Positions 5,947-13,068 of a stretch of 13,897 nt of DNA are shown in pieces. Source of the stretch: Devosia sp. (GTDB taxonomy: Bacteria; Pseudomonadota; Alphaproteobacteria; Rhizobiales; Devosiaceae); the NCBI GenBank assembly GCA_028290225.1, contig JAQGKH010000135.1, forward strand, positions 1-13,897, read 5' to 3'. A program made the position numbers and the translations under genes. Under the pieces are notes generated by a model. The model did not search any database. It saw only the letters and a list, made by a program, of their open reading frames with translations, and was not told where the DNA came from. Numbering within the stretch: position 1 is the stretch's first letter; each line of letters opens with the position of its first letter.

Positions 5947-7272
5947 ATGAGCGTACTCGACGCCCAGGCGGGCGATGCCATCCGGACCGCCAACGCCATC
6001 AAACACGCCATTCAGCCGCTACCCGACCCCGGCAATGCCGCGGCGTTCGGTCGGTTTTTCGATGCATTCGGCGATGCCAAGGTCGTGCTCCTGGGTGAAG
6101 CCAGCCATGGCAGTTCCGAGTTCTATGCCGCCCGCGCCGCCATCACCCGCCGCCTGATCGAAAATCATGGTTTCTCCATCGTTGCGGTGGAGGCCGACTG
6201 GCCTGATGCCGGCCGGGTTGACCGGCATGTGCGGCAACGGCCCGGCGGGCGCTATGACGAGGCCAGCTTTGCCCGGTTCCCCACCTGGATGTGGCGCAAC
6301 GAGGATGTGGAGCGCTTCGTGAATTGGCTGCACGAGCACAATAGGGCCTTGCCATTCGAGCAAAGAGTGGAGTTCCGGGGCGTCGATGTGTATTCGCTGC
6401 GCGGCTCGATCAGTGAAGTACTGGGATATCTCGACCAGGTGGATCCTGAAGAAGCCCATCGTGCCCGCCGGCGTTATGGCTGCCTTACCCCCTGGCAAGG
6501 AGAGCCGGCCTGGTATGGACGCTCGGTGATCACCGGGGAAGTCGACCCGTGCGAAGACAAGGTGGTGGAGCAGCTCACCCGATTGCTGGAGCGCCGGTTG
6601 GACTATGAGGCTGAAGACAGCGCGGAATACTTCGACGCGGAGCAGAATGCGCGGGTGGTGCTGGCGGCCGAGCAATACTACCGGATCATGTACAGGGGCT
6701 CCAACGACTCATGGAACCTGCGCGACCGGCACATGTTCGAAACGCTGCAATCGGTGCTGGAGCATCGCGGCTCCAATGCCAAGGCCGTGGTATGGGCGCA
6801 CAACTCCCATGTGGGCCGGGCCAAGGCTACCGAGATGGGCTGGCAGGGCCAGCTCAATATCGGCGATCACGCCAGATCGGCCTGGGGCGACCGGGCTGTA
6901 GCCATTGGCTTTGGCACTGATCGCGGCACCGTCGCCGCAGCCGATGACTGGGACGAGCCGATGCAGGTCAAGACGGTGCTCCGGTCGCGCCCGGATTCCT
7001 ATGAGCGCGTGTTCCAGGCCACCGGCATTGCGCGCGGATTGCTCGACTGGCGGGGGAAGCCCGAGATCCGCGCGGTTCTCGCCAAGCGACGGCTCGAGCG
7101 GGCCATCGGCGTGATCTATCGGCCGGAAACCGAGCGGCATAGCCACTATTTCGAAGCCGTGCTGCCCGAGCAGTTCGACGCCTTTGTCTGGTTCGAGCAG
7201 ACAAAGGCCGTGGTTCCACTGCCCACCGAACCTGCGCATGGCGTGCCCGAGAGCTATCCGTTCGGCGTGTAA
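5947..7272 (+). CDS. Erythromycin esterase family protein (function unknown)
   Basis: The 441-residue protein belongs to the erythromycin-esterase-like family (EreA/EreB relatives). Family members at this length use a conserved His/Glu centre. Visible here are GEASHG (50-55, His54), AVEADW (80-85, Glu82), FPTWMWRN (111-118) and VWAHNSHVG (282-290, His285 and His288). The whole domain is present and the C-terminus is intact. There is no signal peptide, so it should be cytosolic. Most chromosomal relatives are not proven macrolide esterases and their substrates are unknown, so the name should not be read as a resistance call. The start at 5947 has a perfect AGGAGG. It follows mutL by 63 bases on the same strand and may be co-transcribed. 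It converges on edd with only 13 bases between the stops. Confidence 0.88.
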   Translation: MSVLDAQAGDAIRTANAIKHAIQPLPDPGNAAAFGRFFDAFGDAKVVLLGEASHGSSEFYAARAAITRRLIENHGFSIVAVEADWPDAGRVDRHVRQRPGGRYDEASFARFPTWMWRNEDVERFVNWLHEHNRALPFEQRVEFRGVDVYSLRGSISEVLGYLDQVDPEEAHRARRRYGCLTPWQGEPAWYGRSVITGEVDPCEDKVVEQLTRLLERRLDYEAEDSAEYFDAEQNARVVLAAEQYYRIMYRGSNDSWNLRDRHMFETLQSVLEHRGSNAKAVVWAHNSHVGRAKATEMGWQGQLNIGDHARSAWGDRAVAIGFGTDRGTVAAADDWDEPMQVKTVLRSRPDSYERVFQATGIARGLLDWRGKPEIRAVLAKRRLERAIGVIYRPETERHSHYFEAVLPEQFDAFVWFEQTKAVVPLPTEPAHGVPESYPFGV

Positions 7273-7285
7273 GGCTTTCAGGGCC

Positions 7286-9100
7286 TCAGCCGAAGACGCT
7301 GGCCCCCCGATCCGCTACGCCCACCAGGCTGCGCATACCCGCAAACAGTTCGCGGCCCATGCCCCAATGCTGGTTGCCCAGGTCTTCGCTAGCCGCCGGC
7401 CGGGCAAGCAGCTCGGCTTCGTCGCCCAGGAACTGCAAGGTTCCGGCATTGGCGTCGAGCCGGATCATGTCGCCGTCGCGCAGCTTGCTGATGGCGCCAC
7501 CATCCACCGCCTCGGGGGTCATGTGTATGGCCGCCGGCACCTTGCCAGACGCACCCGACATGCGCCCGTCGGTGAGCAAAGCCACCTTGAAGCCACGGTC
7601 CTGCAGCACACCAAGGGCCGGAGTGAGCTTGTGCAGCTCGGGCATGCCAATGGCCCGGGGCCCCGAAAAGCGCACCACCGCGATCAGGTCGCTGTTGAGC
7701 GTGCCGGCCTTGAAGGCCGCCTGCATTTCTTCCTGGCCGTTGAACACGCGAGCGGGGGCTTCCACCACCCGATGTTCCGGTTTGACGGCGGAGACCTTGA
7801 TTACCGAGCGCCCCAGATTGCCCGTGAGCAGCTTCAGGCCACCCGTTTGCTGGAAGGGGGTGGCACTGCCGGTGAGCACCTTGGGCAGGTGCGACTGCTT
7901 GGGGGCAGGCTCGAAGCTGAGCTTGTCCTCGATCAGCTTGGCTTCTACCGTGTAGTTGGAAAGACCATTGCCCCAGACGGTCTTCACATCCTCATGCAGA
8001 TGCCCTGATTCGAGCAGTTCCTGGATCAGGAAGCCCATGCCACCAGCAGCGTGGAAGTGGTTCACGTCCGCCAGGCCATTGGGGTAAACGCGGGCCAGAA
8101 GCGGGGTCGCATCGGACAGATCGGACATGTCGTCCCAGGTGACCTGCAAACCGGCCGCTGCCGCGATGGCGATCAGGTGCATGGTATGGTTGGTGGAACC
8201 ACCCGTGGCATGAAGGCCAACCAGGCCGTTGACGATGGCTTTTTCGTTGATCACGTGGCCCACCGGGGTCCATTCATTGCCCTGCGCCGTAAGCGAAAGC
8301 GCCCGCACCGTGGCTTGGCGCGTCAGGGCATCGCGCAAGGGCGTGCCCGGGTTAACAAAACTTGCCCCTGGCAGATGCAGGCCCATGATCTCCATCAGCA
8401 TCTGGTTGGAATTGGCAGTGCCATAGAAGGTGCAGGTCCCCGGCGAGTGGTAGGACTTGGCTTCAGCCTCAAGCAGCTCGGCACGACCTACCTTGCCTTC
8501 CATGTAAAGCTGGCGGACGCGGCTTTTTTCGTCGTTGGGCAGGCCGGTTGGCATGGGCCCGGCAGGGATAAACACGGCCGGCAGGTGCCCGAAAGTCAAG
8601 GCACCGATCAGCAGTCCGGGTACGATCTTGTCGCAAATGCCCAGGTAAACCGCCGCATCGAACATGTTGTGCGACAGCGCAATGGCGGTGGCCATGGCGA
8701 TCACGTCGCGCGAGAATAGGCTCAGATCCATGCCGGGCTGGCCCTGCGTGACGCCATCACACATCGCGGGCACGCCGCCCGCCACTTGAGCGGTGGCGCC
8801 CATGGCGCGAGCCGCTTCCTTGATGATCTCCGGATAGAACTGATAGGGCTGATGGGCCGAGAGCATGTCGTTGTAGGACGTGACAATTCCCAGGTTCAGG
8901 GTCTTGTTTCCGGCCAGTGCCGCCTTTTCGGCGGGCGAGCAGGCGGCAAAGCCGTGTGCGAGATTGCCGCAAGAAAGGCTCGAGCGGTAAACCCCGGCCT
9001 CGCGCTGCGCGTCGAGGCGGCGAAGATATTGCTGACGGGTGTCACGGCTGCGGGCCGCTATGCGATCAGTGACATCCTTGATAGCGTGTTGAACAGGCAT
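7286..9100 (-). CDS. edd: 6-phosphogluconate dehydratase
   Basis: Edd dehydrates 6-phosphogluconate to 2-keto-3-deoxy-6-phosphogluconate (KDPG), the first reaction specific to the Entner-Doudoroff pathway, in the cytosol. The 604-residue protein matches the length and order of E. coli Edd throughout: CGNLAHGFAAC (44-54), TSYNDMLSAHQPY (74-86), GGVPAMCDGVTQG (108-120), GICDKIVPG (154-162), SPGTCTFYGTAN (219-230) and TDGRMSGASGKVP near the C-terminus. Cys156 and Cys223 match the [4Fe-4S] ligands of the IlvD/Edd family, with Cys114 also conserved. These features separate it from dihydroxyacid dehydratase (IlvD). The ATG at 9100 has AAGGAG five bases upstream. It is last of the kinase-zwf-pgl-edd block, 61 bases after pgl. 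The aldolase Eda, needed to split KDPG, is not in the window. Confidence 0.97.
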   Translation of the reverse strand: MPVQHAIKDVTDRIAARSRDTRQQYLRRLDAQREAGVYRSSLSCGNLAHGFAACSPAEKAALAGNKTLNLGIVTSYNDMLSAHQPYQFYPEIIKEAARAMGATAQVAGGVPAMCDGVTQGQPGMDLSLFSRDVIAMATAIALSHNMFDAAVYLGICDKIVPGLLIGALTFGHLPAVFIPAGPMPTGLPNDEKSRVRQLYMEGKVGRAELLEAEAKSYHSPGTCTFYGTANSNQMLMEIMGLHLPGASFVNPGTPLRDALTRQATVRALSLTAQGNEWTPVGHVINEKAIVNGLVGLHATGGSTNHTMHLIAIAAAAGLQVTWDDMSDLSDATPLLARVYPNGLADVNHFHAAGGMGFLIQELLESGHLHEDVKTVWGNGLSNYTVEAKLIEDKLSFEPAPKQSHLPKVLTGSATPFQQTGGLKLLTGNLGRSVIKVSAVKPEHRVVEAPARVFNGQEEMQAAFKAGTLNSDLIAVVRFSGPRAIGMPELHKLTPALGVLQDRGFKVALLTDGRMSGASGKVPAAIHMTPEAVDGGAISKLRDGDMIRLDANAGTLQFLGDEAELLARPAASEDLGNQHWGMGRELFAGMRSLVGVADRGASVFG

Positions 9101-9129
9101 TGGAGCTCCTTGGGTGGAGCCGCAAGTGG

Positions 9130-9158
9130 CCGAAGCGGTCGATTGGGGAGCGCTTCGG
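9130..9158 (-). other. Intercistronic stem-loop between pgl and edd
   Basis: CCGAAGCG (9130-9137) and CGCTTCGG (9151-9158) are exact inverted repeats with 13 bases between. They lie in the 61-base gap between pgl and edd. There is no T-run after the stem in the transcribed direction, so it is not a standard terminator. It could stabilise or process the mRNA, or reduce edd expression relative to zwf-pgl. Confidence 0.4.
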
Positions 9159-9161
9159 GGA

Positions 9162-9854
9162 CTATGGGCACCAGTAGACAGTTAAAGGATGGCCGGAGCG
9201 CAACACGGCGCGGATGGGAAGGTCCTCGAGGGGCCCCTCGCCCAGCGCCGCATCCAGCACAGCGGCCTTTTCTTCCCCCTCGATGTGGAGGTAGAGCCCA
9301 TCCGTTTCCAGAAGTCGCGGAAGGGTGAAGGTAATGCGCGGCTCGCCCGCGCCTGGCGCCCGGATGGCGAGAGTCGGTCCAGGTGCCGAGAGAGCCTCGG
9401 CGAGGGTGTCGCCGCCGGGAAAAAACGAGGCAGTGTGGCCGTCACCGCCCATGCCGAGCACCACGGCCGCAAAGGGGCGTGGCAGCGTTTCGACTAGTGC
9501 ATTGGTGCGCGCGATAGCCGGGGCGTCGGGCTCTTCGCCGCCTGAATAGAGCGGGAAGAACCGGGCGGTCGCAGCCGGTCCCTGCAGCATGCGCTCGTTG
9601 ACAAGGAGCGCGTTGGAGCGATCGCTGGTTTCGTCAACCCAGCGCTCATCGACCAGGGTCACAGCCACCTTGGTCCAGTCGATATCCTTGAGCTTGCCAA
9701 GCGCCTGGAAGAACCGGGCCGGGGTCGAGCCGCCGCTCACGGCGATGGCGGCTGTACCGCGCTCGGCAATAGCAGTGCGAATGCGCTCCGCCACAGCTTC
9801 CGCCAGTTCCTTGGCGAGCGTGGGCTTATCGGCAAAGGTGCGACGATCCAGCAT
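9162..9854 (-). CDS. pgl: 6-phosphogluconolactonase
   Basis: Pgl hydrolyses 6-phosphogluconolactone to 6-phosphogluconate, serving both the oxidative pentose phosphate and the Entner-Doudoroff routes. The 230-residue protein has the DevB/NagB-like fold: SGGSTP (40-45) for phosphate binding, TLVDERWV (66-73), and GMGGDGHTASFFP (134-146), which holds the catalytic Asp/His. This motif set separates it from glucosamine-6-phosphate deaminase and from the seven-bladed YbhE-type lactonase. The ATG at 9854 lies two bases after the zwf stop, and its likely ribosome site (GAGGAAG) is within the end of zwf, so the two genes are almost certainly co-transcribed and translationally coupled. The end is TAG, followed by a stem-loop and then edd. 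Confidence 0.96.
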   Translation of the reverse strand: MLDRRTFADKPTLAKELAEAVAERIRTAIAERGTAAIAVSGGSTPARFFQALGKLKDIDWTKVAVTLVDERWVDETSDRSNALLVNERMLQGPAATARFFPLYSGGEEPDAPAIARTNALVETLPRPFAAVVLGMGGDGHTASFFPGGDTLAEALSAPGPTLAIRAPGAGEPRITFTLPRLLETDGLYLHIEGEEKAAVLDAALGEGPLEDLPIRAVLRSGHPLTVYWCP

Positions 9855-9856
9855 GT

Positions 9857-11338
9857 TTATTGGTCTTCCTCATACCAGGTGCGCCCGTCCCGCTCGATCA
9901 GCGCGATAGCCCCGGAGGGGCCCCAGGTGCCGGCCGTATAAGGCTGGGGCGGCTCGCTGGAGTTGTTCCACGCCTCACGGATTGGATCGACCCAATTCCA
10001 GGCGGCCTCCAGTTCGTCACGGCGCATGAAAAGAGTTTGATTGCCGCGGATCACATCCAGTAGCAGCCGTTCATAGGCCTCGGGCGTGCGTTCGGTAAAG
10101 GTCTGGGCAAAAGACAGGTTCAGGGGCACTTCGCGCAGGCGCATGCCGCCCGGACCTGGGTCCTTGATCATCATCATGAGCTTGACACCCTCATCGGGCT
10201 GCAACCGGATGATGAGCTTGTTGGCCTTGGGCGCGCCCTCGGCATGATCGAAGATCGAGTGCGGGATCGCGCGGAACTGGATGCAGATTTCGGAAACGCG
10301 GTTGGCCATGCGCTTGCCGGTGCGCAGATAGAACGGCACCCCCGACCAGCGCCAATTGCCGATTTCGGCCTTGAGCGCCACAAAGGTTTCGGTGCGCGAT
10401 CCCTTTTTATCGGTGGGCAGTTCCTCCTGGTAGCCCTTGACCGACGTGCCCTCCGAGGACACGGCGCGGTATTGGCCGCGCACGGTCATCCGCGCGACGT
10501 CCCCTGCCGTGATCGGCTTGAGCGAGCGCAGCACCTTGAGCTTTTCATCGCGCAGGGCATTGGCGTCGTCCGAAGCCGGCGGCTCCATGGCCACGAGGCA
10601 CAAGAGCTGGAGCATGTGGTTCTGGATCATGTCCCGTAGCGCGCCGCTTTCGTCGTAATAGCCGCGCGTTCCAGCCCCGACCGACTCCGACACGGTCAGT
10701 TGCACATGGTCGATATGGGTGGAGTTCCAGATCGGCTCGAACAGCGTATTGGCAAAGCGCAGCGCCAACAGGTTCTGGACCGTTTCCTTGCCCAGATAAT
10801 GATCGATGCGGTAGACCTGATCTTCCTCGAAGATCTTGGCCACGCCATCATTGATTTCCATCGATGACGCCAGATCGTGGCCAAGGGGTTTTTCGATCAC
10901 CACGCGGGCATCGCGGCGGTAATAACCCATCTTCGACAGGTACTCGGCGATCGGCGCGAACAAGTCCGGCGCCACCGCCAGATAGAAGGCGCGCACGATC
11001 TGCGGATCGTCGCGCAGCTTGTCGCCCAGATCAGCCCATTTGGCTGGATCGCTGACGTCGTTGGCCACATAGGAGAAGATCGACACGAACTGATCGATGG
11101 TGGCCTGCTCGCGATACGCTTCTTCGACGAAGTCGGATATGGCGTCGCGGGCGAGCTTTTGAAACTCGGCGTCGGACAGGGGCGAGCGCGATACGCCGAT
11201 GATGCGGGACTGCTCGTCGAACTGCCCATCCTTGAAGCGATGGTAAAGGGCGGGGATCAACTTGCGCTTGGTCAGGTCACCAGTAGCCCCGAACACAACA
11301 TAGTCAAAGGGTTGGACCGGAATAATACGGCTGGACAC
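9857..11338 (-). CDS. zwf: Glucose-6-phosphate 1-dehydrogenase
   Basis: Zwf oxidises glucose-6-phosphate to 6-phosphogluconolactone with NADP (or NAD), feeding the Entner-Doudoroff and pentose phosphate routes. The 493-residue length is typical. It shows the N-terminal dinucleotide loop GATGDLTKRKLIPAL (17-31), EKPLGHD (149-155), the active-site signature RIDHYLGKE (178-186) and QNHMLQ (239-244) with the likely catalytic histidine. The start is a GTG at 11338, with AAGGGA about eight bases upstream, giving MSSRIIPVQPFDYVVFGATG. There is no ATG suitably placed before the NADP loop. It follows the kinase gene by 23 bases and precedes pgl by two, which supports one operon. Cofactor preference cannot be judged from the motifs alone. 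Confidence 0.97.
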   Translation of the reverse strand: MSSRIIPVQPFDYVVFGATGDLTKRKLIPALYHRFKDGQFDEQSRIIGVSRSPLSDAEFQKLARDAISDFVEEAYREQATIDQFVSIFSYVANDVSDPAKWADLGDKLRDDPQIVRAFYLAVAPDLFAPIAEYLSKMGYYRRDARVVIEKPLGHDLASSMEINDGVAKIFEEDQVYRIDHYLGKETVQNLLALRFANTLFEPIWNSTHIDHVQLTVSESVGAGTRGYYDESGALRDMIQNHMLQLLCLVAMEPPASDDANALRDEKLKVLRSLKPITAGDVARMTVRGQYRAVSSEGTSVKGYQEELPTDKKGSRTETFVALKAEIGNWRWSGVPFYLRTGKRMANRVSEICIQFRAIPHSIFDHAEGAPKANKLIIRLQPDEGVKLMMMIKDPGPGGMRLREVPLNLSFAQTFTERTPEAYERLLLDVIRGNQTLFMRRDELEAAWNWVDPIREAWNNSSEPPQPYTAGTWGPSGAIALIERDGRTWYEEDQ

Positions 11339-11361
11339 GAGGCAAGTCCCTTGTTGGAGGC

Positions 11362-12306
11362 CTAGGCGGCTGATGCGAAGTTCTGCTTGGCGAGAATGAC
11401 CGCGCCGTGCAAGGGTTCATAGAGTGGCATAGCGACGTAATCGCCGTAGCGCTGCTGCAGCATGGGGAAGATGCGCTGCCCAAAGCCGCCGACAACCGCC
11501 AAGACCTTGGCATTGCGAGCCTGGAACCAGCGGACATAGGCATCCACATAGCCCAGCTGGATTTCCATCATCTTGTGGGCAACGGGGTCCCCACGGTCAT
11601 AGTGTTCAACCAAAAGCGGCATCAATTTGCCGAATTCCCCGGGCGCGCGTCCGATAAGGACATCGTCGCCCCCTTCCGAGCCGTCACGGCTGATGATCTT
11701 GAGGTCCAGGTCGACCGCAAAAGACCAGCTCATCACCGCCTGATTGTCGCCACCCAGGGCCGCGAGCACGGCTTCAGTCAGGGGCGAGGCTTCCACGAGC
11801 CCATCGGCCGCTTCAACCGCATAGCGGACCAGTTCGCGCCCCAGGATGGCGCCCGACATCTGGTCGCCAATCTGGAATCCCCAGCCGCCACATTGGAAGC
11901 GCTGTCCTCCGACCACGGCAAGGGCGGCCGAGCCGGTGCCAACAATGATCACGCCCCCTTCGCCGCCCCCAAGTGCCCCCGCATGGGCGATGTCGATATC
12001 GTCGTAGACCTTGACGCCAGCAAAGGGCCAGGGACGCGCGGCAAAGGCTGCTCGGGCGCTATCCATGCGCCCACCGGCCATCCCGAAACAGGCAAAAGTG
12101 TTGGCCGTCTGGCGGTAATCAATGCCGGCGGCGGCGAACACATCACGGGTGCCCTCGCTGATGGCCTTGAAGGCCGGCTCCGCGTCATCGATCTGCAGGT
12201 TGGAGCGACCGTTCTTGACCTCGGCAAGGGTTTGCAAATTCTCGTCGGCCAGGCGGATGCGACAATTCGTGCCGCCGCCATCAACGCCAAGATAAAACCG
12301 GGGCAC
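11362..12306 (-). CDS. BadF/BadG/BcrA/BcrD-family sugar kinase (glucosamine/GlcNAc kinase-like)
   Basis: This 314-residue ASKHA-fold ATPase is of the type seen in glucosamine and N-acetylglucosamine kinases. It shows the phosphate-1 loop GVDGGGTNCR (7-16), an Asp-rich segment YDDIDIAHAG (101-110) with the likely catalytic aspartate, IVGTGS (121-126) as phosphate-2, and GGWGFQIGDQMSGAILGRE (140-158). It lacks the ROK-family zinc motif and is not a classical Glk. The chosen start is a GTG at 12306 with GGAG nine bases upstream, putting the loop at residue 7; the frame continues to 12525, but that part is low-quality and overlaps the cobP start. It heads the zwf-pgl-edd block. From context it may supply glucose-6-phosphate, but the sequence family points equally to amino sugars, so the substrate is not assigned. 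Confidence 0.88.
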   Translation of the reverse strand: MPRFYLGVDGGGTNCRIRLADENLQTLAEVKNGRSNLQIDDAEPAFKAISEGTRDVFAAAGIDYRQTANTFACFGMAGGRMDSARAAFAARPWPFAGVKVYDDIDIAHAGALGGGEGGVIIVGTGSAALAVVGGQRFQCGGWGFQIGDQMSGAILGRELVRYAVEAADGLVEASPLTEAVLAALGGDNQAVMSWSFAVDLDLKIISRDGSEGGDDVLIGRAPGEFGKLMPLLVEHYDRGDPVAHKMMEIQLGYVDAYVRWFQARNAKVLAVVGGFGQRIFPMLQQRYGDYVAMPLYEPLHGAVILAKQNFASAA

Positions 12307-12513
12307 GCGGGTCAACTCCGTGGAAAGGCCGGATGGTAAAGGCTTGTTTCGGCGCGGACCATAATGCGAAAGCCGGTAAGACGAAAGTAGAATAAGCACC
12401 CCAAGGCATGGCCGAAGCAGGGCTCGCACGTGCCCCCGAACCGGCCTAATATCGGGACTTGGGCGGACACAGCCTGGTTCGAGGCCCGAGCCGGCAAAAA
12501 CAAAGGTGCGGTG
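12307..12513. promoter_or_regulatory. Divergent spacer between the kinase/Entner-Doudoroff block and cobP
   Basis: This 207-base region must hold the promoters for both the leftward kinase operon and rightward cobP, unless one is read from elsewhere. I see a TAATAT at 12447-12452 that could be a rightward -10 box, but no good -35 pairs with it. I see no convincing leftward pair. A structured inverted repeat lies at 12410-12446. I find no cobalamin riboswitch elements on either strand. Confidence 0.4.
12410..12446. repeat. Two-part inverted repeat in the kinase/cobP spacer
   Basis: GGCCG (12410-12414) pairs with CGGCC (12442-12446), and inside it GGGC (12420-12423) pairs with GCCC (12432-12435), with unpaired bases between the two stems and an 8-base loop. 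The loop region overlaps the 8-bp palindrome GCACGTGC (12426-12433). It could be an operator or a leader-RNA structure, but GC-rich DNA gives such pairings often. Confidence 0.3.
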
Positions 12514-13068
12514 ATGCAGCGGCATGTGCTGGTTCTAGGTGGCGCTCGCTCGGGCAAGACGGCGTTGGCCGAGCGGCTGGCGATTCGCTCGGGGGGCAAA
12601 CCGGCCTATCTTGCCACGGCCGAAGCGCTCGATAGCGAGATGCGCGATCGGGTCGCAACCCATCAGCGTGGTCGAGCCGGGCGGTTCACTACGATCGAGG
12701 AGCCGCTGGCGCTGAGCCAGGCGCTGACGCGGGCCGCGCTGGACCATGACGTCGTATTGGTGGATTGCCTGACGCTGTGGATCACCAATCTGCTGATCGC
12801 GAACAAAGATGTCGCAGGCGCTGTAAGCGAACTCAGTGCCACGCTGACCGAATTGGACACTGCCAGAATCATTCTGGTGAGCAACGAGGTCGGGCTGGGA
12901 ATCGTGCCCGACAATGCGCTGGCGCGAACCTTTCGGGACCTTGCCGGGTCAGCCCATCAGCGGCTCGCCGAAATCTGCGACGATGTGTACTTCGTGGTGG
13001 CGGGCCTGCCGATGACGCTCAAAGGCGAATACCCGGCTGAAGCGCCCGGGCGAATTCACGAGGCTTGA
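12514..13068 (+). CDS. cobP: Bifunctional adenosylcobinamide kinase / adenosylcobinamide-phosphate guanylyltransferase
   Basis: CobP (CobU) phosphorylates adenosylcobinamide and then activates it with GTP to adenosyl-GDP-cobinamide, late in the nucleotide-loop assembly of vitamin B12. The 184-residue length is typical. Visible are the P-loop GGARSGKT (9-16), ATAEALDSEMRDRV (34-47), THQRGRAGRFTTIEEP (49-64) with His50 in the place of the guanylylated histidine, VDCLTLWITNLL (83-94) and VSNEVGLGIVPDN (122-134). The ATG at 12514 has AAAGG seven bases upstream; a GTG directly before it (12511) is an alternative. A frame extension to 12430 has no family features. It is divergent from the kinase operon and converges on cobD, overlapping it by 13 bases. 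Confidence 0.96.
   Translation: MQRHVLVLGGARSGKTALAERLAIRSGGKPAYLATAEALDSEMRDRVATHQRGRAGRFTTIEEPLALSQALTRAALDHDVVLVDCLTLWITNLLIANKDVAGAVSELSATLTELDTARIILVSNEVGLGIVPDNALARTFRDLAGSAHQRLAEICDDVYFVVAGLPMTLKGEYPAEAPGRIHEA

Noticed and set aside
5947..7272. Acquired macrolide resistance gene
   Set aside because: There is no mobile element, no change in base composition and no resistance neighbour; family membership alone does not show macrolide activity.
7184..8008. A 274-codon plus-strand frame opposite the end of edd
   Set aside because: Antisense to conserved Edd sequence and overlapping the end of the esterase-family gene; no motifs.
11407..12339. A 310-codon open frame on the plus strand opposite the kinase gene
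   Set aside because: It lies wholly within the antisense of a clear BadF-family kinase, shows no recognisable motif, and such frames are expected in GC-rich DNA.
12307..12513. Cobalamin riboswitch upstream of cobP
   Set aside because: Neither strand contains the conserved B12-box or the other core elements in a recognisable order.
12312..12599. A 95-codon minus-strand frame in the kinase/cobP spacer
   Set aside because: It overlaps the cobP N-terminus, has Arg/Pro/Ser-rich shadow composition, and no clear ribosome site was found.
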